This document shows positions 27,153 through 35,907 of a DNA stretch of 44,533 nt, piece by piece (position 1 is the stretch's first letter; each line of letters opens with the position of its first letter). The notes under the pieces were generated by a model. It had not been told where the DNA came from. It saw nothing but the letters and a program-made list of their open reading frames with translations, and made no database searches. The stretch is from Pseudomonas donghuensis. GTDB taxonomy: Bacteria > Pseudomonadota > Gammaproteobacteria > Pseudomonadales > Pseudomonadaceae. The stretch is taken from positions 124,183 through 168,715 of the forward strand of contig NZ_JH650762.1 of assembly GCF_000259195.1 (NCBI RefSeq), written 5' to 3'. The position numbers were made by a program, and so were the translations under genes.

Positions 27153-27240
27153 CCTCATCGCTGGCAAGCCAGCTCCCACAGGCCCTGCACCATTCCTGAG
27201 AACAGCGGCAAACCTGTGGGAGCTGGCCTTGCCAGCGATG
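27153..27240. repeat. REP pair (inverted)
   Basis: CATCGCTGGCAAGCCAGC with TCCCACAGG at 27153-27182, and CCTGTGGGAGCTGGCC with TTGCCAGCGATG at 27213-27240. Both arms are nearly complementary; the pair sits between convergent genes. Confidence 0.88.
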
Positions 27241-27263
27241 GGTTGCAAGGCAACCCCGAGGGC

Positions 27264-27731
27264 CTACTGGCCGAGCAACTCCCGCGACATCAACCACTGC
27301 TCCTTGCCCCAGGCCTCGAACCGCTCGCGCACGCTCCAGCCGCGTTTGGCGTAGTACGCGCTCTGGTCATGGGTGTGCAGGTACAAGGTGGCCACGCCGC
27401 GCTCCCGGGCTCGCTGACAAATCCCTTCAATCAGTTTTTCCGCCAGACCCTGCCCGCGAGCCTGCGGCTCGACCAGCACACAAGCGAGCCAGGGCCCTAG
27501 CTCCGGGCGCCCGGGCAGGTCATCGCGGGCCAGCGCAGCGCCACCGAGCAAGCGTCCTTGATCGAGCGCAACCAGGCATTGCCAGTCACCGTTGCGCTGG
27601 CCCTCGGCGAACTCTCGCCGCCATGCTTCCAGCGAAATATCGGCGTACTCATAGCTGAACTGCCGATACAGCCGCTCGGCGAAGGTGTCGCAGTGCTGCA
27701 TGTGGTGTTCAAGCCATTCCAGGTTCGGCAT
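27264..27731 (-). CDS. GNAT-family N-acetyltransferase
   Basis: 155 residues. The acetyl-CoA-binding motif A is seen as VLVEPQARGQGLAEKLI (about residues 86-102), followed by the beta5 strand VATLYLHTHDQSAYYAKRGW (near 112-131). AGGA precedes the ATG. The substrate is unknown. It ends next to a REP pair and lies directly downstream of nrtR on the same strand (23-base gap). Confidence 0.88.
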   Translation of the reverse strand: MPNLEWLEHHMQHCDTFAERLYRQFSYEYADISLEAWRREFAEGQRNGDWQCLVALDQGRLLGGAALARDDLPGRPELGPWLACVLVEPQARGQGLAEKLIEGICQRARERGVATLYLHTHDQSAYYAKRGWSVRERFEAWGKEQWLMSRELLGQ

Positions 27732-27754
27732 GTGCAGTCCTTTTTATGTTTTGC

Positions 27755-28465
27755 TCAGGTGCCCGAGCGCTCGGGCAACAGACTACGGTCAAACACGAAG
27801 GGCGTCTCGGCTTTCGGCGTGTGTTCGAACAGTTGCTGGGGCCGGCCCATTTTCGGGAAATTCTTGTCACCGGTGTCGCGAATCCAGCCCTCCTCCTTCA
27901 TGCGCTCCAGGCGCTTGCGCAGGGAGGTGTTGTTGACCGGGTGACCGAGGCAGGCCTGCACGGCGTTGAGTGCATCGAGCACGGTGAAGCGCTCGGGCGC
28001 CAGGTACAGCGGCAGGTTGGTATAAACCGCCTTGGACGCCAGGCGCTCGCACGTCAGTTGCACCAGCAGGTTATGGTCGAACGGCAGCACCCGCTTGCGC
28101 CCGATGACGCTGGCGACCTCGACAAAGCACAGCTGCTCAATGCCGGCCTCGACGTCCGGGCCAAGCAAGGCCAGGTAGTAGGTGCTCATCGACCAGCCAC
28201 GCGGGTCGCGAAAGGCATTGCCTTCGGTGCCCACCTGCTCCAGGTGACGCGGCAGGATCCGGGCTTTTTCGCTCATCGCCCGGTCAGCCGCCGCCGCCAG
28301 GGTGTTGTCCGGGGTGCGGCCGTTGACGATCACCCCCGGCAGCGCCCATTCACCTTCGTGGGGCGCACGCTCACGCCGGTACAACAGCACTTCCAGCTGC
28401 TTGCTCTCGGGGTTCAGGCGCAACGCGACGATGTCGACGCTGGCCAGTACTTCTGCAGCACTCAC
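27755..28465 (-). CDS. nrtR: NrtR-like Nudix-related transcriptional regulator of NAD metabolism
   Basis: 236 residues. An N-terminal Nudix-like domain (about residues 5-140) has a degenerate Nudix box: LPGVIVNGRTPDNTL is followed by AADRAMSEKARI, lacking the REUXEE glutamates, so it should sense rather than hydrolyse its ligand. The C-terminal winged helix includes NTSLRKRLERMKEEGWI (near 178-195). NrtR represses NAD salvage genes and is released by NAD-derived ligands such as ADP-ribose. The start is GTG, overlapping the nadD stop (GTGA). The neighbouring pncA-pncB-nadE set supports the call. Confidence 0.9.
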   Translation of the reverse strand: MSAAEVLASVDIVALRLNPESKQLEVLLYRRERAPHEGEWALPGVIVNGRTPDNTLAAAADRAMSEKARILPRHLEQVGTEGNAFRDPRGWSMSTYYLALLGPDVEAGIEQLCFVEVASVIGRKRVLPFDHNLLVQLTCERLASKAVYTNLPLYLAPERFTVLDALNAVQACLGHPVNNTSLRKRLERMKEEGWIRDTGDKNFPKMGRPQQLFEHTPKAETPFVFDRSLLPERSGT

Positions 28466-29022
28466 TGTGGACTCCTATACACCTCAAACTCTTCAACGAT
28501 GTCGGGCAGGCACCAGGCTGCCGGCAACGCCTGGCCATTGCGCAGGCCGGCGCGGATGGCCGAGCTGTGCACGCCCAGTTGCTCCTCGGCCACCAGCAGG
28601 CCGAAGTCGTCCAGCAGTTCCTGGCCTCGATAAAAGCCAGCAACATTGGCCTGGTTATCCTCGCCGATGACCAGGGCGATATCAGCGCGGGCAATACCGC
28701 TGCGCTTGCTCAACGCGCACAGCAGGTCATAGCTGTACACCGCCCCGCCCTCGCCGCCCAGCTCACGCTCCACGGCCGAGCAACTGACCCGCTCGCTCCC
28801 GAGCCGCTCGATCAGCCGCTGCAACCAACGACAACGCAGGTCGAAGTCAACCATGCGCTTGCCATAGGCATGCCGGTAACTGGGCACCACGACCACCTGA
28901 TCGGCCCACTCCAGCGCCCGGGTGATCACGCTCAGGTGGCCGGGGTGCGGTGGGTCGAAAGCACCACCGTACACGGCCAGACGAAACCGCACCGGGCCCG
29001 ACTCATATATTTCACTATGCAT
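28462..29022 (-). CDS. nadD2: Nicotinate-nucleotide adenylyltransferase-like protein (NadD2)
   Basis: 186 residues from MHSEIYES, with GGTGG upstream. The nucleotidyltransferase signature GGAFDPPHPGHL (about residues 19-30, with H-x-G-H) is present, and VHSSAIRAGLRNGQALP near the C-terminus fits the (S/T)-S-x-x-R motif. It should convert nicotinate mononucleotide to the dinucleotide, or act on a related substrate. This matches PA4917, the second NadD of P. aeruginosa next to nrtR and pncA. Divergent from pncA, coupled to nrtR by overlap. Confidence 0.87.
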   Translation of the reverse strand: MHSEIYESGPVRFRLAVYGGAFDPPHPGHLSVITRALEWADQVVVVPSYRHAYGKRMVDFDLRCRWLQRLIERLGSERVSCSAVERELGGEGGAVYSYDLLCALSKRSGIARADIALVIGEDNQANVAGFYRGQELLDDFGLLVAEEQLGVHSSAIRAGLRNGQALPAAWCLPDIVEEFEVYRSPQ

Positions 29023-29062
29023 ACTATATCCACCGTGGTTGCTTCTGAAAAAGAAAAAGCGG

Positions 29063-29092
29063 TTGACATACATATTACACCTAGTGAATTAT
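29063..29092 (+). promoter_or_regulatory. pncA promoter with overlapping palindrome, candidate NrtR operator
   Basis: TTGACA at 29063-29068 is a perfect -35 hexamer; the -10 near 29086-29092 is weak. Over it lies an imperfect 21-bp palindrome (29072-29092) with half-sites ATAnTnCAC and GTGnAnTAT around three central bases. A repressor bound there would block the promoter. The role of NrtR is inferred from the neighbouring gene. Confidence 0.5.
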
Positions 29093-29121
29093 GTGTCCAC
29101 ACCCAGTGCAGGAGCCACCCC

Positions 29122-29766
29122 ATGAAAATCGCCAGCTTCGATGTCGACGCCCAAAACGGCTTCACCGACAACGCCCCCTCCGAGTTGCCAGTCCCCGGCG
29201 GCGCCGAGATCGCCCCGGCACTCAACGCCATGGCCAAGCGCGCCAGCCTGCGCATCGGCAGCAAGGATGCCCACACGCCGAAAGCCGCCTGGGTGGTGGG
29301 TAGTCACGCCGAGATGCTGCAGCCACTGGACATGGCCAACGCCGACCTGACCTGGGTCAGCCACTGCGTGCCGGGCACCCCGGGGTTTGAACTGCTGGCC
29401 GGCCTGCCCGCGCCGATCGACTACGACTTCTTCGTCTGGAAAGGCATCGAACCCGACCTGCACCCCTACGGCGCCTGCTACCACGACCTGGCCAACCGCC
29501 GCTCCACCGGGGTCATCGAGTACCTCAAGGTGCAAGAGGTCAAAGCCGTGATTGTCGGCGGCCTGGCCCTGGATTTCTGCGTCAAGAACACCGCCCTGCA
29601 ACTGCAGGCCGCAGGGTTTCAGGTGTTTCTCTACCAACCGGCATGCCGGGCGATTTCCGCCCAGGGCGCCGCAGCGGCCATGGCCGAGATGACCGGCCAG
29701 GGCGTGATCGCCTGCACCGACCTCGCCAGCCTCGACCAGCAACTGAACGCATTCAAGGGAGCATGA
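29122..29766 (+). CDS. pncA: Nicotinamidase
   Basis: 214 residues. It hydrolyses nicotinamide to nicotinate in the NAD salvage pathway. The triad is visible: Asp in FDVDAQNGF (residue 8-10 region), Lys in FFVWKGIEP (near 114) and Cys in [10 protein letters not shown] (near 160); DAHTP supplies metal ligands. AGGAG is positioned eight bases before the ATG. It is first in the pncA-pncB-nadE operon and its stop lies two bases before the chosen pncB start. Confidence 0.92.
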   Translation: MKIASFDVDAQNGFTDNAPSELPVPGGAEIAPALNAMAKRASLRIGSKDAHTPKAAWVVGSHAEMLQPLDMANADLTWVSHCVPGTPGFELLAGLPAPIDYDFFVWKGIEPDLHPYGACYHDLANRRSTGVIEYLKVQEVKAVIVGGLALDFCVKNTALQLQAAGFQVFLYQPACRAISAQGAAAAMAEMTGQGVIACTDLASLDQQLNAFKGA

Positions 29767-29768
29767 AT

Positions 29769-30974
29769 ATGAGCGAGAGCGTCTTCGGCCCAAGCATCAT
29801 CCAGAACCTGCTGGACACCGACTTCTACAAGATCACCATGATGCAGGCGGTGCTGCACAACTACCCCAACGCCGAGGTTGAATGGGAATTTCGCTGCCGC
29901 AACAGTGAAGACCTGACCCCGTACCTGGCCGAGATCCGCTACCAGATCGAGCAACTGGCCGAGGTCTCGATCACTCAGGACCAGCTGGCTTACCTGGGGC
30001 GCATCCCTTTCATCAAGCCGGACTTCATCCGCTTCCTCAGCCTGTTCCGCTTCAACCTGCGCTACGTGCACGTTGGCGTCGATGATGCCGGGCAACTGGC
30101 GATCCGCCTGCGCGGGCCCTGGCTGCACGTGATCCTCTACGAGATCCCGCTGCTGGCGATCGTCTCCGAAGTGCGTAACCGCTACCGCTACCGTGAAGTG
30201 GTGATGGAACAAGTGGGTGAGCGCCTGTACGAAAAACTCGACTGGCTCAAGGCCGAAGCGTCGCCTGCGGAACTGGCCGGCCTGCAACTGGCTGATTTCG
30301 GTACCCGTCGGCGCTTCTCCTACCGGGTCCAGGAGCACGTGGTGCACACCCTCAAGCAGGACTTCCCGGGGCGTTTTGTCGGCACCAGCAACGTGCACCT
30401 GGCGCGCGAACTGGACATCAAGCCGATCGGCACCATGGCCCACGAGTGGTTCATGGCCCACCAGCAACTGGGCCCGCGGCTGATCGACAGCCAGGTCGCG
30501 GCACTGGAGTGCTGGGTCAAGGAATACCGCGGCCTGCTGGGTATCGCCCTGACCGACTGCATCGGCATGGATGCCTTCCTCAAGGACTGCGACCTGTACT
30601 TTGCCAAGCTGTTCGACGGCCTGCGCCACGACTCTGGTGATCCGCTGCTGTGGGCCAACAAGGCCATCGCCCACTACGAGAAACTCGGCATCGACCCGAA
30701 GAGCAAGACCCTGGTGTTCTCCGATGGCCTGAACTTCGCCAAGACCCTGCACCTGTACCGCGAGCTCAGCCCACGAATCAACGTCAGCTTCGGCATCGGC
30801 ACCAACCTGACCTGCGACATTCCCGGCGTTGAGCCGATGAACATCGTGATCAAGATGACCGCCTGCAACGGCGCTCCAGTGGCGAAGATCTCCGACAGCC
30901 CAGGCAAGACCCAATGCCGTGACGAGAACTTCGTCAGCTACCTCAAGCACGTGTTCAAGGTTGAAGGCCAGTAA
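29769..30974 (+). CDS. pncB: Nicotinate phosphoribosyltransferase
   Basis: 401 residues. It makes nicotinate mononucleotide from nicotinate and [19 protein letters not shown] at the N-terminus and [12 protein letters not shown] (near residue 220, active-site His) and GIGTNLTCD (near 341) are conserved in PncB. Two start codons lie close together, at 29763 (overlapping the pncA stop) and 29769. AAGGGA at 29755-29760 is 8 bases from the second, so I chose 29769. Confidence 0.94.
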   Translation: MSESVFGPSIIQNLLDTDFYKITMMQAVLHNYPNAEVEWEFRCRNSEDLTPYLAEIRYQIEQLAEVSITQDQLAYLGRIPFIKPDFIRFLSLFRFNLRYVHVGVDDAGQLAIRLRGPWLHVILYEIPLLAIVSEVRNRYRYREVVMEQVGERLYEKLDWLKAEASPAELAGLQLADFGTRRRFSYRVQEHVVHTLKQDFPGRFVGTSNVHLARELDIKPIGTMAHEWFMAHQQLGPRLIDSQVAALECWVKEYRGLLGIALTDCIGMDAFLKDCDLYFAKLFDGLRHDSGDPLLWANKAIAHYEKLGIDPKSKTLVFSDGLNFAKTLHLYRELSPRINVSFGIGTNLTCDIPGVEPMNIVIKMTACNGAPVAKISDSPGKTQCRDENFVSYLKHVFKVEGQ

Positions 30975-30985
30975 AGGAGAAGCAC

Positions 30986-31843
30986 ATGAACAGTCGTCAG
31001 ATCGAGATTGCCAAGGCCCTGGGCGTGGTGGCGCCCTTCGCAGATAACGCGGCAGTACAGAACGAGATCAGCCAGCGCATCGATTTCATCAAGCAGACCC
31101 TGCTCGATGCGCGCTTGAAGGTGTTGGTGCTGGGCATCAGCGGCGGCGTCGACTCGTCAACCGCCGGGCGCCTGGCGCAGTTGGCGGTCGAGCAATTGCG
31201 CGCCGAACAAGCCGACGGCGGCTATCGCTTCATCGCCATGCGCCTGCCGCACAACACCCAGCATGACGAGCCCGATGCCCAGGCGGCGCTGGCCTTTGTC
31301 GGCGCCGATGAGTGCATCACGGTGAACATTGCAGACGGCGTCAACGGCCTTGCCGGGCAACTGCCGCAACTGGCCGAGCTCGCTGACGGGCAACGGGATT
31401 TCGTCCTCGGCAACGTCAAGGCGCGCCTGCGCATGCTGGCCCAGTACACCCTGGCCAACGCCCGCAATGGCCTGGTGATCGGCACCGACCATGGCGCCGA
31501 AGCGGTGATGGGCTTCTTCACCAAATTCGGCGACGGCGCCTGCGACCTGGCCCCCCTGAGCGGACTGTGCAAGGGCCAGGTGCGGGCCATTGCCGCCGCG
31601 CTGGGGGCACCTGAACACCTGGTGCACAAGGTGCCGACCGCCGACCTCGAAGAACTGCGCCCGGGCCTGGCCGACGAGCAGGTACATGGTGTCAGCTACG
31701 GGCAGATCGATGCCTTCCTGCAGGGTGAAAACGTCGATGACGCGGTCGCAGCCATCATCATCAATGCCTACGACAAGACCCGGCACAAACGCGAATTGCC
31801 CAAGGCACCGGCGGCACGATTCGATACAATGCTGCCATCCTGA
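30986..31843 (+). CDS. nadE: NH3-dependent NAD+ synthetase
   Basis: 285 residues. It amidates nicotinate adenine dinucleotide to NAD+. The ATP-binding P-loop [14 protein letters not shown] is at about residues 51-64, and [23 protein letters not shown] is the conserved central block. There is no nitrilase/glutaminase domain, so it is the ammonia-using type, as with PA4920. AAAGGAGA precedes the ATG. Completes a nicotinamide-to-NAD salvage operon together with the divergent nadD2. Confidence 0.95.
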   Translation: MNSRQIEIAKALGVVAPFADNAAVQNEISQRIDFIKQTLLDARLKVLVLGISGGVDSSTAGRLAQLAVEQLRAEQADGGYRFIAMRLPHNTQHDEPDAQAALAFVGADECITVNIADGVNGLAGQLPQLAELADGQRDFVLGNVKARLRMLAQYTLANARNGLVIGTDHGAEAVMGFFTKFGDGACDLAPLSGLCKGQVRAIAAALGAPEHLVHKVPTADLEELRPGLADEQVHGVSYGQIDAFLQGENVDDAVAAIIINAYDKTRHKRELPKAPAARFDTMLPS

Positions 31844-31864
31844 ATGGACTCACCGGAGACTGTT

Positions 31865-33253
31865 GTGCAACGCCTGATCCTCACCGCCCTGTCCGCCGCC
31901 GCCCTCGCCGGCTGCGCGACGCCCTCCAAGGAAAGCCTCGACCAGTACATCGGCACCATGCTCGCCCAGCCGCTGTCGACCTACAGCCTGTTTCGTGAAG
32001 GCGATGTGCTGAGTTTCCAGGTTAACGTACCGGCCAACAACGGCTTGACTGATCGCAGCTTCCAGCTCGAAGCCTCCTGCGCTGAGCCGAACGTGGCGAT
32101 CATGTACCTGGATGCCGACCAGCGCGCGTACTTCAAGAACCCCAGCGGCTACGCCCCGCCGCAGCCGATGCCTGATCGCTTCCATGCCATCCTGATGAAC
32201 AACCCAAGCTTCGCCGGGGCCTGCAAGACTCAAGCAAAGGCCGACTGGCGCAAGCTTAAAGGTGAAGATGGCGAGCCATGGGTGCTGGTCGATCGCAACA
32301 GCATCAAAAAGGTGGGCAACGACGTCAGCCTGTGGGCCGCCTTCGACCAGCCGAGCATCCTCCTCGACCTGCCGTACAACGCGCCCTACGCGCAAAAGCG
32401 TGAGCATCACCGCTTCAACTGCAGCACCGGTACCTACACCCTGCTGGCCGGCTACGATGTCGATGCCAACAACCGGGTCACCGACGGCATGGTCCCGTCA
32501 CTGCCCAAGCCCGAGCCTGTGGCCGACAGCAACGCCGACTACCAGGCGCTGTTCGCCCTGGCCTGCGCCACGCAGGATAAAGTCGCGCAACTGGCGCCAT
32601 TCAGCCCGCGCTTCAAGGCACCGATCGTCACGGCCGTGTTGCCGCCGGTCAGCCCATCGGTGATGGTCGCCCTCGAGCGCCTGCAACTGCCCAAGCCGGC
32701 ACAGCCGCTCACGTACCTGGACGCCGTCGGCACCTCGACCATAAAAGGCAAGACCTCGCCCATGCGCGAGGAGCAGTTCCTGTCAGTTGATGCCAATAGC
32801 CAGCAATTGATGGTGATCCTGCGCGGCAAGGGCTATGAGGCGCAAAAGATCACCTGGCGCGGATTGATCCCGCTGGTGAGCAAGACCGACTTCACCGGCA
32901 TGAGCGAAAGCAGTGCGCTGACCAGCCTGAGTTTCAAGGGCGACTGGAAGACCATGGCGGTGGGCAGCAAGCTCAGCTATTCACAGCAAGGTGCGACCAA
33001 CAACAACGTGATCGGCCAGTACGGCAAGGACCTGAAGATCACCGAGTGCACGGTGCAACAGCAACTGCCGGCCAGCACCCTCAACGCCAGCTTGAGCGGC
33101 AGCGCCAAGGCGCTGGACTGCAGCGTGCAGGGTGACGAGGGCAAACGCGTCAATCACCTGTTCTACCTGGAAGACTACGGCTACTTCTTCAGCGCCAGCA
33201 TCGACAAGAACACCTTCTACTACAATGACCTGCGCCTGCAGACGGTGAAGTGA
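31865..33253 (+). CDS. Lipoprotein of unknown function
   Basis: 462 residues. Start set at GTG 31865: GGAGA lies five bases upstream and this start gives a compact lipoprotein signal (MQRLILTALSAAALAGC, lipobox LAGC, Cys at 17). An ATG at 31844 would add MDSPETV in front of it. The body is mostly beta, with no motif I recognise. It begins 22 bases after nadE and may share its transcript, though a link with NAD metabolism is not evident. Followed by a REP pair. Confidence 0.78.
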   Translation: MQRLILTALSAAALAGCATPSKESLDQYIGTMLAQPLSTYSLFREGDVLSFQVNVPANNGLTDRSFQLEASCAEPNVAIMYLDADQRAYFKNPSGYAPPQPMPDRFHAILMNNPSFAGACKTQAKADWRKLKGEDGEPWVLVDRNSIKKVGNDVSLWAAFDQPSILLDLPYNAPYAQKREHHRFNCSTGTYTLLAGYDVDANNRVTDGMVPSLPKPEPVADSNADYQALFALACATQDKVAQLAPFSPRFKAPIVTAVLPPVSPSVMVALERLQLPKPAQPLTYLDAVGTSTIKGKTSPMREEQFLSVDANSQQLMVILRGKGYEAQKITWRGLIPLVSKTDFTGMSESSALTSLSFKGDWKTMAVGSKLSYSQQGATNNNVIGQYGKDLKITECTVQQQLPASTLNASLSGSAKALDCSVQGDEGKRVNHLFYLEDYGYFFSASIDKNTFYYNDLRLQTVK

Positions 33254-33276
33254 ACCCTGGGGCCGCTGACGCGGCC

Positions 33277-33349
33277 CATCGCCGGCAAGCCGGCTCCCAC
33301 ATTGGATCGGCATGCACCATTCCTTGTGGGGGCTGGCTTGCCGGCGATG
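33277..33349. repeat. REP pair (inverted)
   Basis: CATCGCCGGCAAGCCGGC with TCCCACATT at 33277-33303, and CTTGTGGGGGCTGGC with TTGCCGGCGATGG at 33323-33350. Confidence 0.85.
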
Positions 33350-33645
33350 GACCGCGAAGCGGTCGCAAACCAGGCGACTCAGGCAGGCTGCCCCCCCGAT
33401 TTGCAGCCCCCACGCTTTGGCTGGCAAACTTCGCCATGCACGATACCCCGCTACAACCCGCTCAGCTCGGCGTCGCTGGCGTCTGCTGCATCAAGCAAGC
33501 GCATGCCGCGCAGCTGTTCGGCGTGGCGCAATCTTACGGGCGCAAGTACACCAGCAGCAGCCCACTGTCCCAGAACCTGCGCGCACTGATCGACGAAGAC
33601 ACCCGTCGCCTGGCTGCCAATACTGACCCACACCCCGAGAACGCC
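33350..33645. other. Intergenic stretch without an assignable gene
   Basis: A frame continuous with the following GNAT gene is open from ATG 33436 (MHDTPLQPAQ), but its sequence has no domain I recognise and no good ribosome site. It could be a 70-residue extension, a relic, or chance in GC-rich DNA. Confidence 0.4.
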
Positions 33646-34146
33646 ATGATCCTGCGCCCCGAAACCCCGGCCGACGCCCTGGCCATCGAACAACTGACCG
33701 CTGCAGCCTTCGAGCAGGCACCCCACTCAAGCCACACCGAACATTTCATCGTCAACGCCCTGCGCCGCGCCGAGCAATTGTCGGTGTCGCTGGTGGCTGA
33801 AGTCGCCGGGCACATCATCGGCCATGTGGCCTTGTCGCCGGTGACCCTGTCTGACGGCAGCCCCGGCTGGTATGGCCTGGGCCCGATCTCGGTGGCGCCC
33901 GAGCGCCACGGCCAGGGCATCGGCAGCCAGTTGATGCGCGCGGCGCTGCAGGCCCTGCAAGGATTGGGCGCCAACGGTTGCGTGGTGCTGGGCGATCCAG
34001 GCTACTACGCACGCTTCGGTTTCGAGGCGCACCCGCAGTTGCAGCTGCCGGGCGTACCACCCGAGTATTTCCAGGCCCTGAGCTACAGCGGCCAGTGGCC
34101 GCAGGCCCAGGTCAGCTATCACCCGGCCTTCGAAGCCACGAGTTGA
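33646..34146 (+). CDS. GNAT-family N-acetyltransferase
   Basis: 166 residues from MILRPETPAD, the usual start of this family. Motif A is ISVAPERHGQGIGSQLM (about residues 82-98), and GDPGYYARFGFEAHP (near 118-132) is the typical follow-up of the YhbS-like branch. The substrate is unknown. A longer in-frame start at 33436 exists but is less likely. It ends about 80 bases before the paralogue cluster. Confidence 0.87.
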   Translation: MILRPETPADALAIEQLTAAAFEQAPHSSHTEHFIVNALRRAEQLSVSLVAEVAGHIIGHVALSPVTLSDGSPGWYGLGPISVAPERHGQGIGSQLMRAALQALQGLGANGCVVLGDPGYYARFGFEAHPQLQLPGVPPEYFQALSYSGQWPQAQVSYHPAFEATS

Positions 34147-34226
34147 TCACAACCTTTACGGAATGATTTGCACCCACGGCGATCCTTGTACAAAATCGCC
34201 GCCTTTGCCTCGAAAGGATGCGTGCA

Positions 34227-34706
34227 ATGAAGTTCGAAGGGACTTTCCAATACATGGGCCAACACGGGATCGTCTTCAACGTCTCGCAGATCACCCTCAC
34301 CGACAGCGAACGCGGACGCCTGCGCGAGCTGCATTTTGGCGAAGCGAAAAGCGCCCACTACGAGGTTAACAGCAAGGTTGTCGAGGTCTACGACAAGATG
34401 CTGGCCAAGAACCTGCCGTGCGTGATGAAGATCGCAATCTCCAAGCCGCTGACCCGGCAACAGGGCGACACCCTCAACGCTCAGCGCACCACGGTCGTCA
34501 ACGCCTGCGCCTCGGCCTTCACCGCCGCCACTACCAGCGTGGCCTCCTCCTTTGTAGGTGTGCCCGTGGGGGCCGCCGTGCGTACCTACGCCAATGAAAT
34601 CCTGCCGACCTACCATGCCGGCGATGTGCTGGTCAGCATTGACGCCCAAGTCAATGGCGGGATCGGCCCGCAACGAACCATTTCGACCATGATCATCAAG
34701 ACCTGA
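34227..34706 (+). CDS. Unknown protein, paralogue A1 of a tandem pair
   Basis: 159 residues. Function unknown. The N-terminal half reads FEGTFQYMGQHGIVFNVSQ, RLRELHFGEAK and AHYEVN; the middle (about residues 90-115) is Ala/Val/Ser-rich and hydrophobic enough to touch or enter a membrane; the C-terminus has HAGDVLVS and GGIGPQR. There is no signal peptide. Nearly every one of these blocks recurs in the gene at 34901. The start ATG 34227 was chosen over ATG 34218 because AAAGG at 34213-34217 is too close to the latter. Followed by a terminator hairpin, so A1 has its own transcript. Confidence 0.8.
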   Translation: MKFEGTFQYMGQHGIVFNVSQITLTDSERGRLRELHFGEAKSAHYEVNSKVVEVYDKMLAKNLPCVMKIAISKPLTRQQGDTLNAQRTTVVNACASAFTAATTSVASSFVGVPVGAAVRTYANEILPTYHAGDVLVSIDAQVNGGIGPQRTISTMIIKT

Positions 34707-34758
34707 GTGAGACTGCTCCGCAAACGCCGTCGGTTTGAGCAGGTTGGCTGAGGTTTTG

Positions 34759-34799
34759 TAGGGGGCTGATCGCTAATTTGGGATCAGCCCTACTATTTT
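34759..34799 (+). terminator. Intrinsic terminator after paralogue A1
   Basis: Stem GGGCTGATC (34763-34771) pairs perfectly with GATCAGCCC (34782-34790), with a ten-base loop, and is followed by TACTATTTTG. Confidence 0.7.
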
Positions 34800-34900
34800 G
34801 TAGGAGTGGTACGACATACACCCAAAGTTGTTTTGGGCATCTTTCCCTGCTTGTCGATGAGGTGCGCGCGGCGCGTCTGTATTACACAGGGAAGGTTGTT

Positions 34901-35386
34901 GTGCAGATACAAAGAACCTATGAGTACGCCGGTCACTTCGGAATCGTTTTCCACGTCTCGCAGCTCGTCGTCCTGCCGGGTCATCGCGCCCGGCTGCGCG
35001 AGTTGCATATCAGTGAAGCGAAGGGGGCGCACTACGAGGTCAACACAATGCTCGTGGCGCTCTACGACAGAATGCAGGCCGGCAATCGTGCCTGCGAGAT
35101 GAAAGTCGCTATTTCTCGAGCGCTGAGCCGTCAGCAGGCTGATAGGTTGAACAGCCAGCGACAAACTGTGAGCACTACTGTAGCCGGGGCCTTTGCCGGC
35201 TTCGCCAGCTGGCTGATCAATCCATTGATTGGAAAAGCCACAAACACCGAAGCAGGCGACTTCATTAAAAACCGCATACCCACCCACCATGCCGGAGATG
35301 TAATCGTCAGCCTTCAAGCGTCGGTCAGTGGCGGCATCGGCCCCCAACGTTCAGCTTCCTCAATGATCATCGAGAATCAAGGCTGA
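34901..35386 (+). CDS. Unknown protein, paralogue A2 of a tandem pair
   Basis: 161 residues from GTG 34901, the codon that aligns with the A1 start; GGGAAGG is suitably placed upstream. A frame open from 34778 adds a region with no counterpart in A1. Shared with A1: GIVFHVSQ, RLRELHISEAKGAHYEVN, K-AIS-LSRQQ, N-QR-TV, HAGDVIVS, GGIGPQR. The middle hydrophobic part differs in sequence (GAFAGFASWLINPLIG), so the duplication is old or the part evolves fast. A2 lies seven bases before the small membrane gene at 35394, with which it probably forms an operon. The DNA looks less GC-rich than its neighbours. Function unknown. Confidence 0.78.
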   Translation: MQIQRTYEYAGHFGIVFHVSQLVVLPGHRARLRELHISEAKGAHYEVNTMLVALYDRMQAGNRACEMKVAISRALSRQQADRLNSQRQTVSTTVAGAFAGFASWLINPLIGKATNTEAGDFIKNRIPTHHAGDVIVSLQASVSGGIGPQRSASSMIIENQG

Positions 35387-35393
35387 AAAGAAC

Positions 35394-35642
35394 ATGTCAG
35401 AGCTCAATCAATTCCTCCTCGTCCTGGCGCTTTTCATCCTGATAGACCGTCTGGTCAAGCCGTCCAGGCCACGAAAATGGCTCGGCCTGGCTTTCTTGGG
35501 TGGCGGCTTGCTTGGCAGATTGACACTGACCGAAAGCCATTGGCTTGGCTTTGACTTGCAACTCGTTTCACTCTTTGCAGTTGTCGGTGGGCTGGAGCTG
35601 TTCTTCAGACGTCATCGATTCAATCCCGACCTCTGGGCCTGA
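35394..35642 (+). CDS. Small membrane protein, paralogue B1
   Basis: 82 residues. A first hydrophobic segment (FLLVLALFILIDRLV, about residues 7-21), then KPSRPRKWLG, a second segment (LAFLGGGLLG), and a third (LQLVSLFAVVGGLELFF) ending in RRHRF. Probably two or three membrane passes with basic loops. B2 downstream shares ID--LKP, RKWLG, D--LVSL and LFFRR-RF. The ribosome site is weak (AAAAGAAC), and coupling to A2 is likely. Function unknown. Confidence 0.72.
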   Translation: MSELNQFLLVLALFILIDRLVKPSRPRKWLGLAFLGGGLLGRLTLTESHWLGFDLQLVSLFAVVGGLELFFRRHRFNPDLWA

Positions 35643-35656
35643 GCAGAACATACGCC

Positions 35657-35899
35657 ATGTCTGTAATTACACAAATGTGCTACGCAATGATCCTGATATC
35701 AGCGATAGACCACTGCCTGAAACCCTACCCGATAAGAAAGTGGTTAGGGATTTCGCTTTGGGGGGCAGGTACATATGGTCTCTTCGCATTTCCTGACAAG
35801 TACTGGTACGAACTGGACATTTGGCTAGTGTCATTGCTCATCTCAGGTGCTGGCTCCAGCCTATTCTTCAGGCGTCGCAGGTTTGACCACCTGGACTGA
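35657..35899 (+). CDS. Small membrane protein, paralogue B2
   Basis: 80 residues, start 14 bases after the B1 stop. Same layout as B1: hydrophobic segment (MCYAMILISAIDH), KPYPIRKWLG, second hydrophobic segment, D-IWLVSLLISGAG, SLFFRRRRF. It is the last gene of the A1, A2, B1, B2 cluster; immediately after it lies a fragment of an ABC-F gene. Function unknown. Confidence 0.72.
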   Translation: MSVITQMCYAMILISAIDHCLKPYPIRKWLGISLWGAGTYGLFAFPDKYWYELDIWLVSLLISGAGSSLFFRRRRFDHLD

Positions 35900-35907
35900 A
35901 TGGCTCT

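Noticed and set aside
33436..33645. N-terminal extension of the GNAT protein from ATG 33436
   Set aside because: In frame, but the extra 70 residues show no domain, and GNAT proteins usually start just before the strand MILRPETP.
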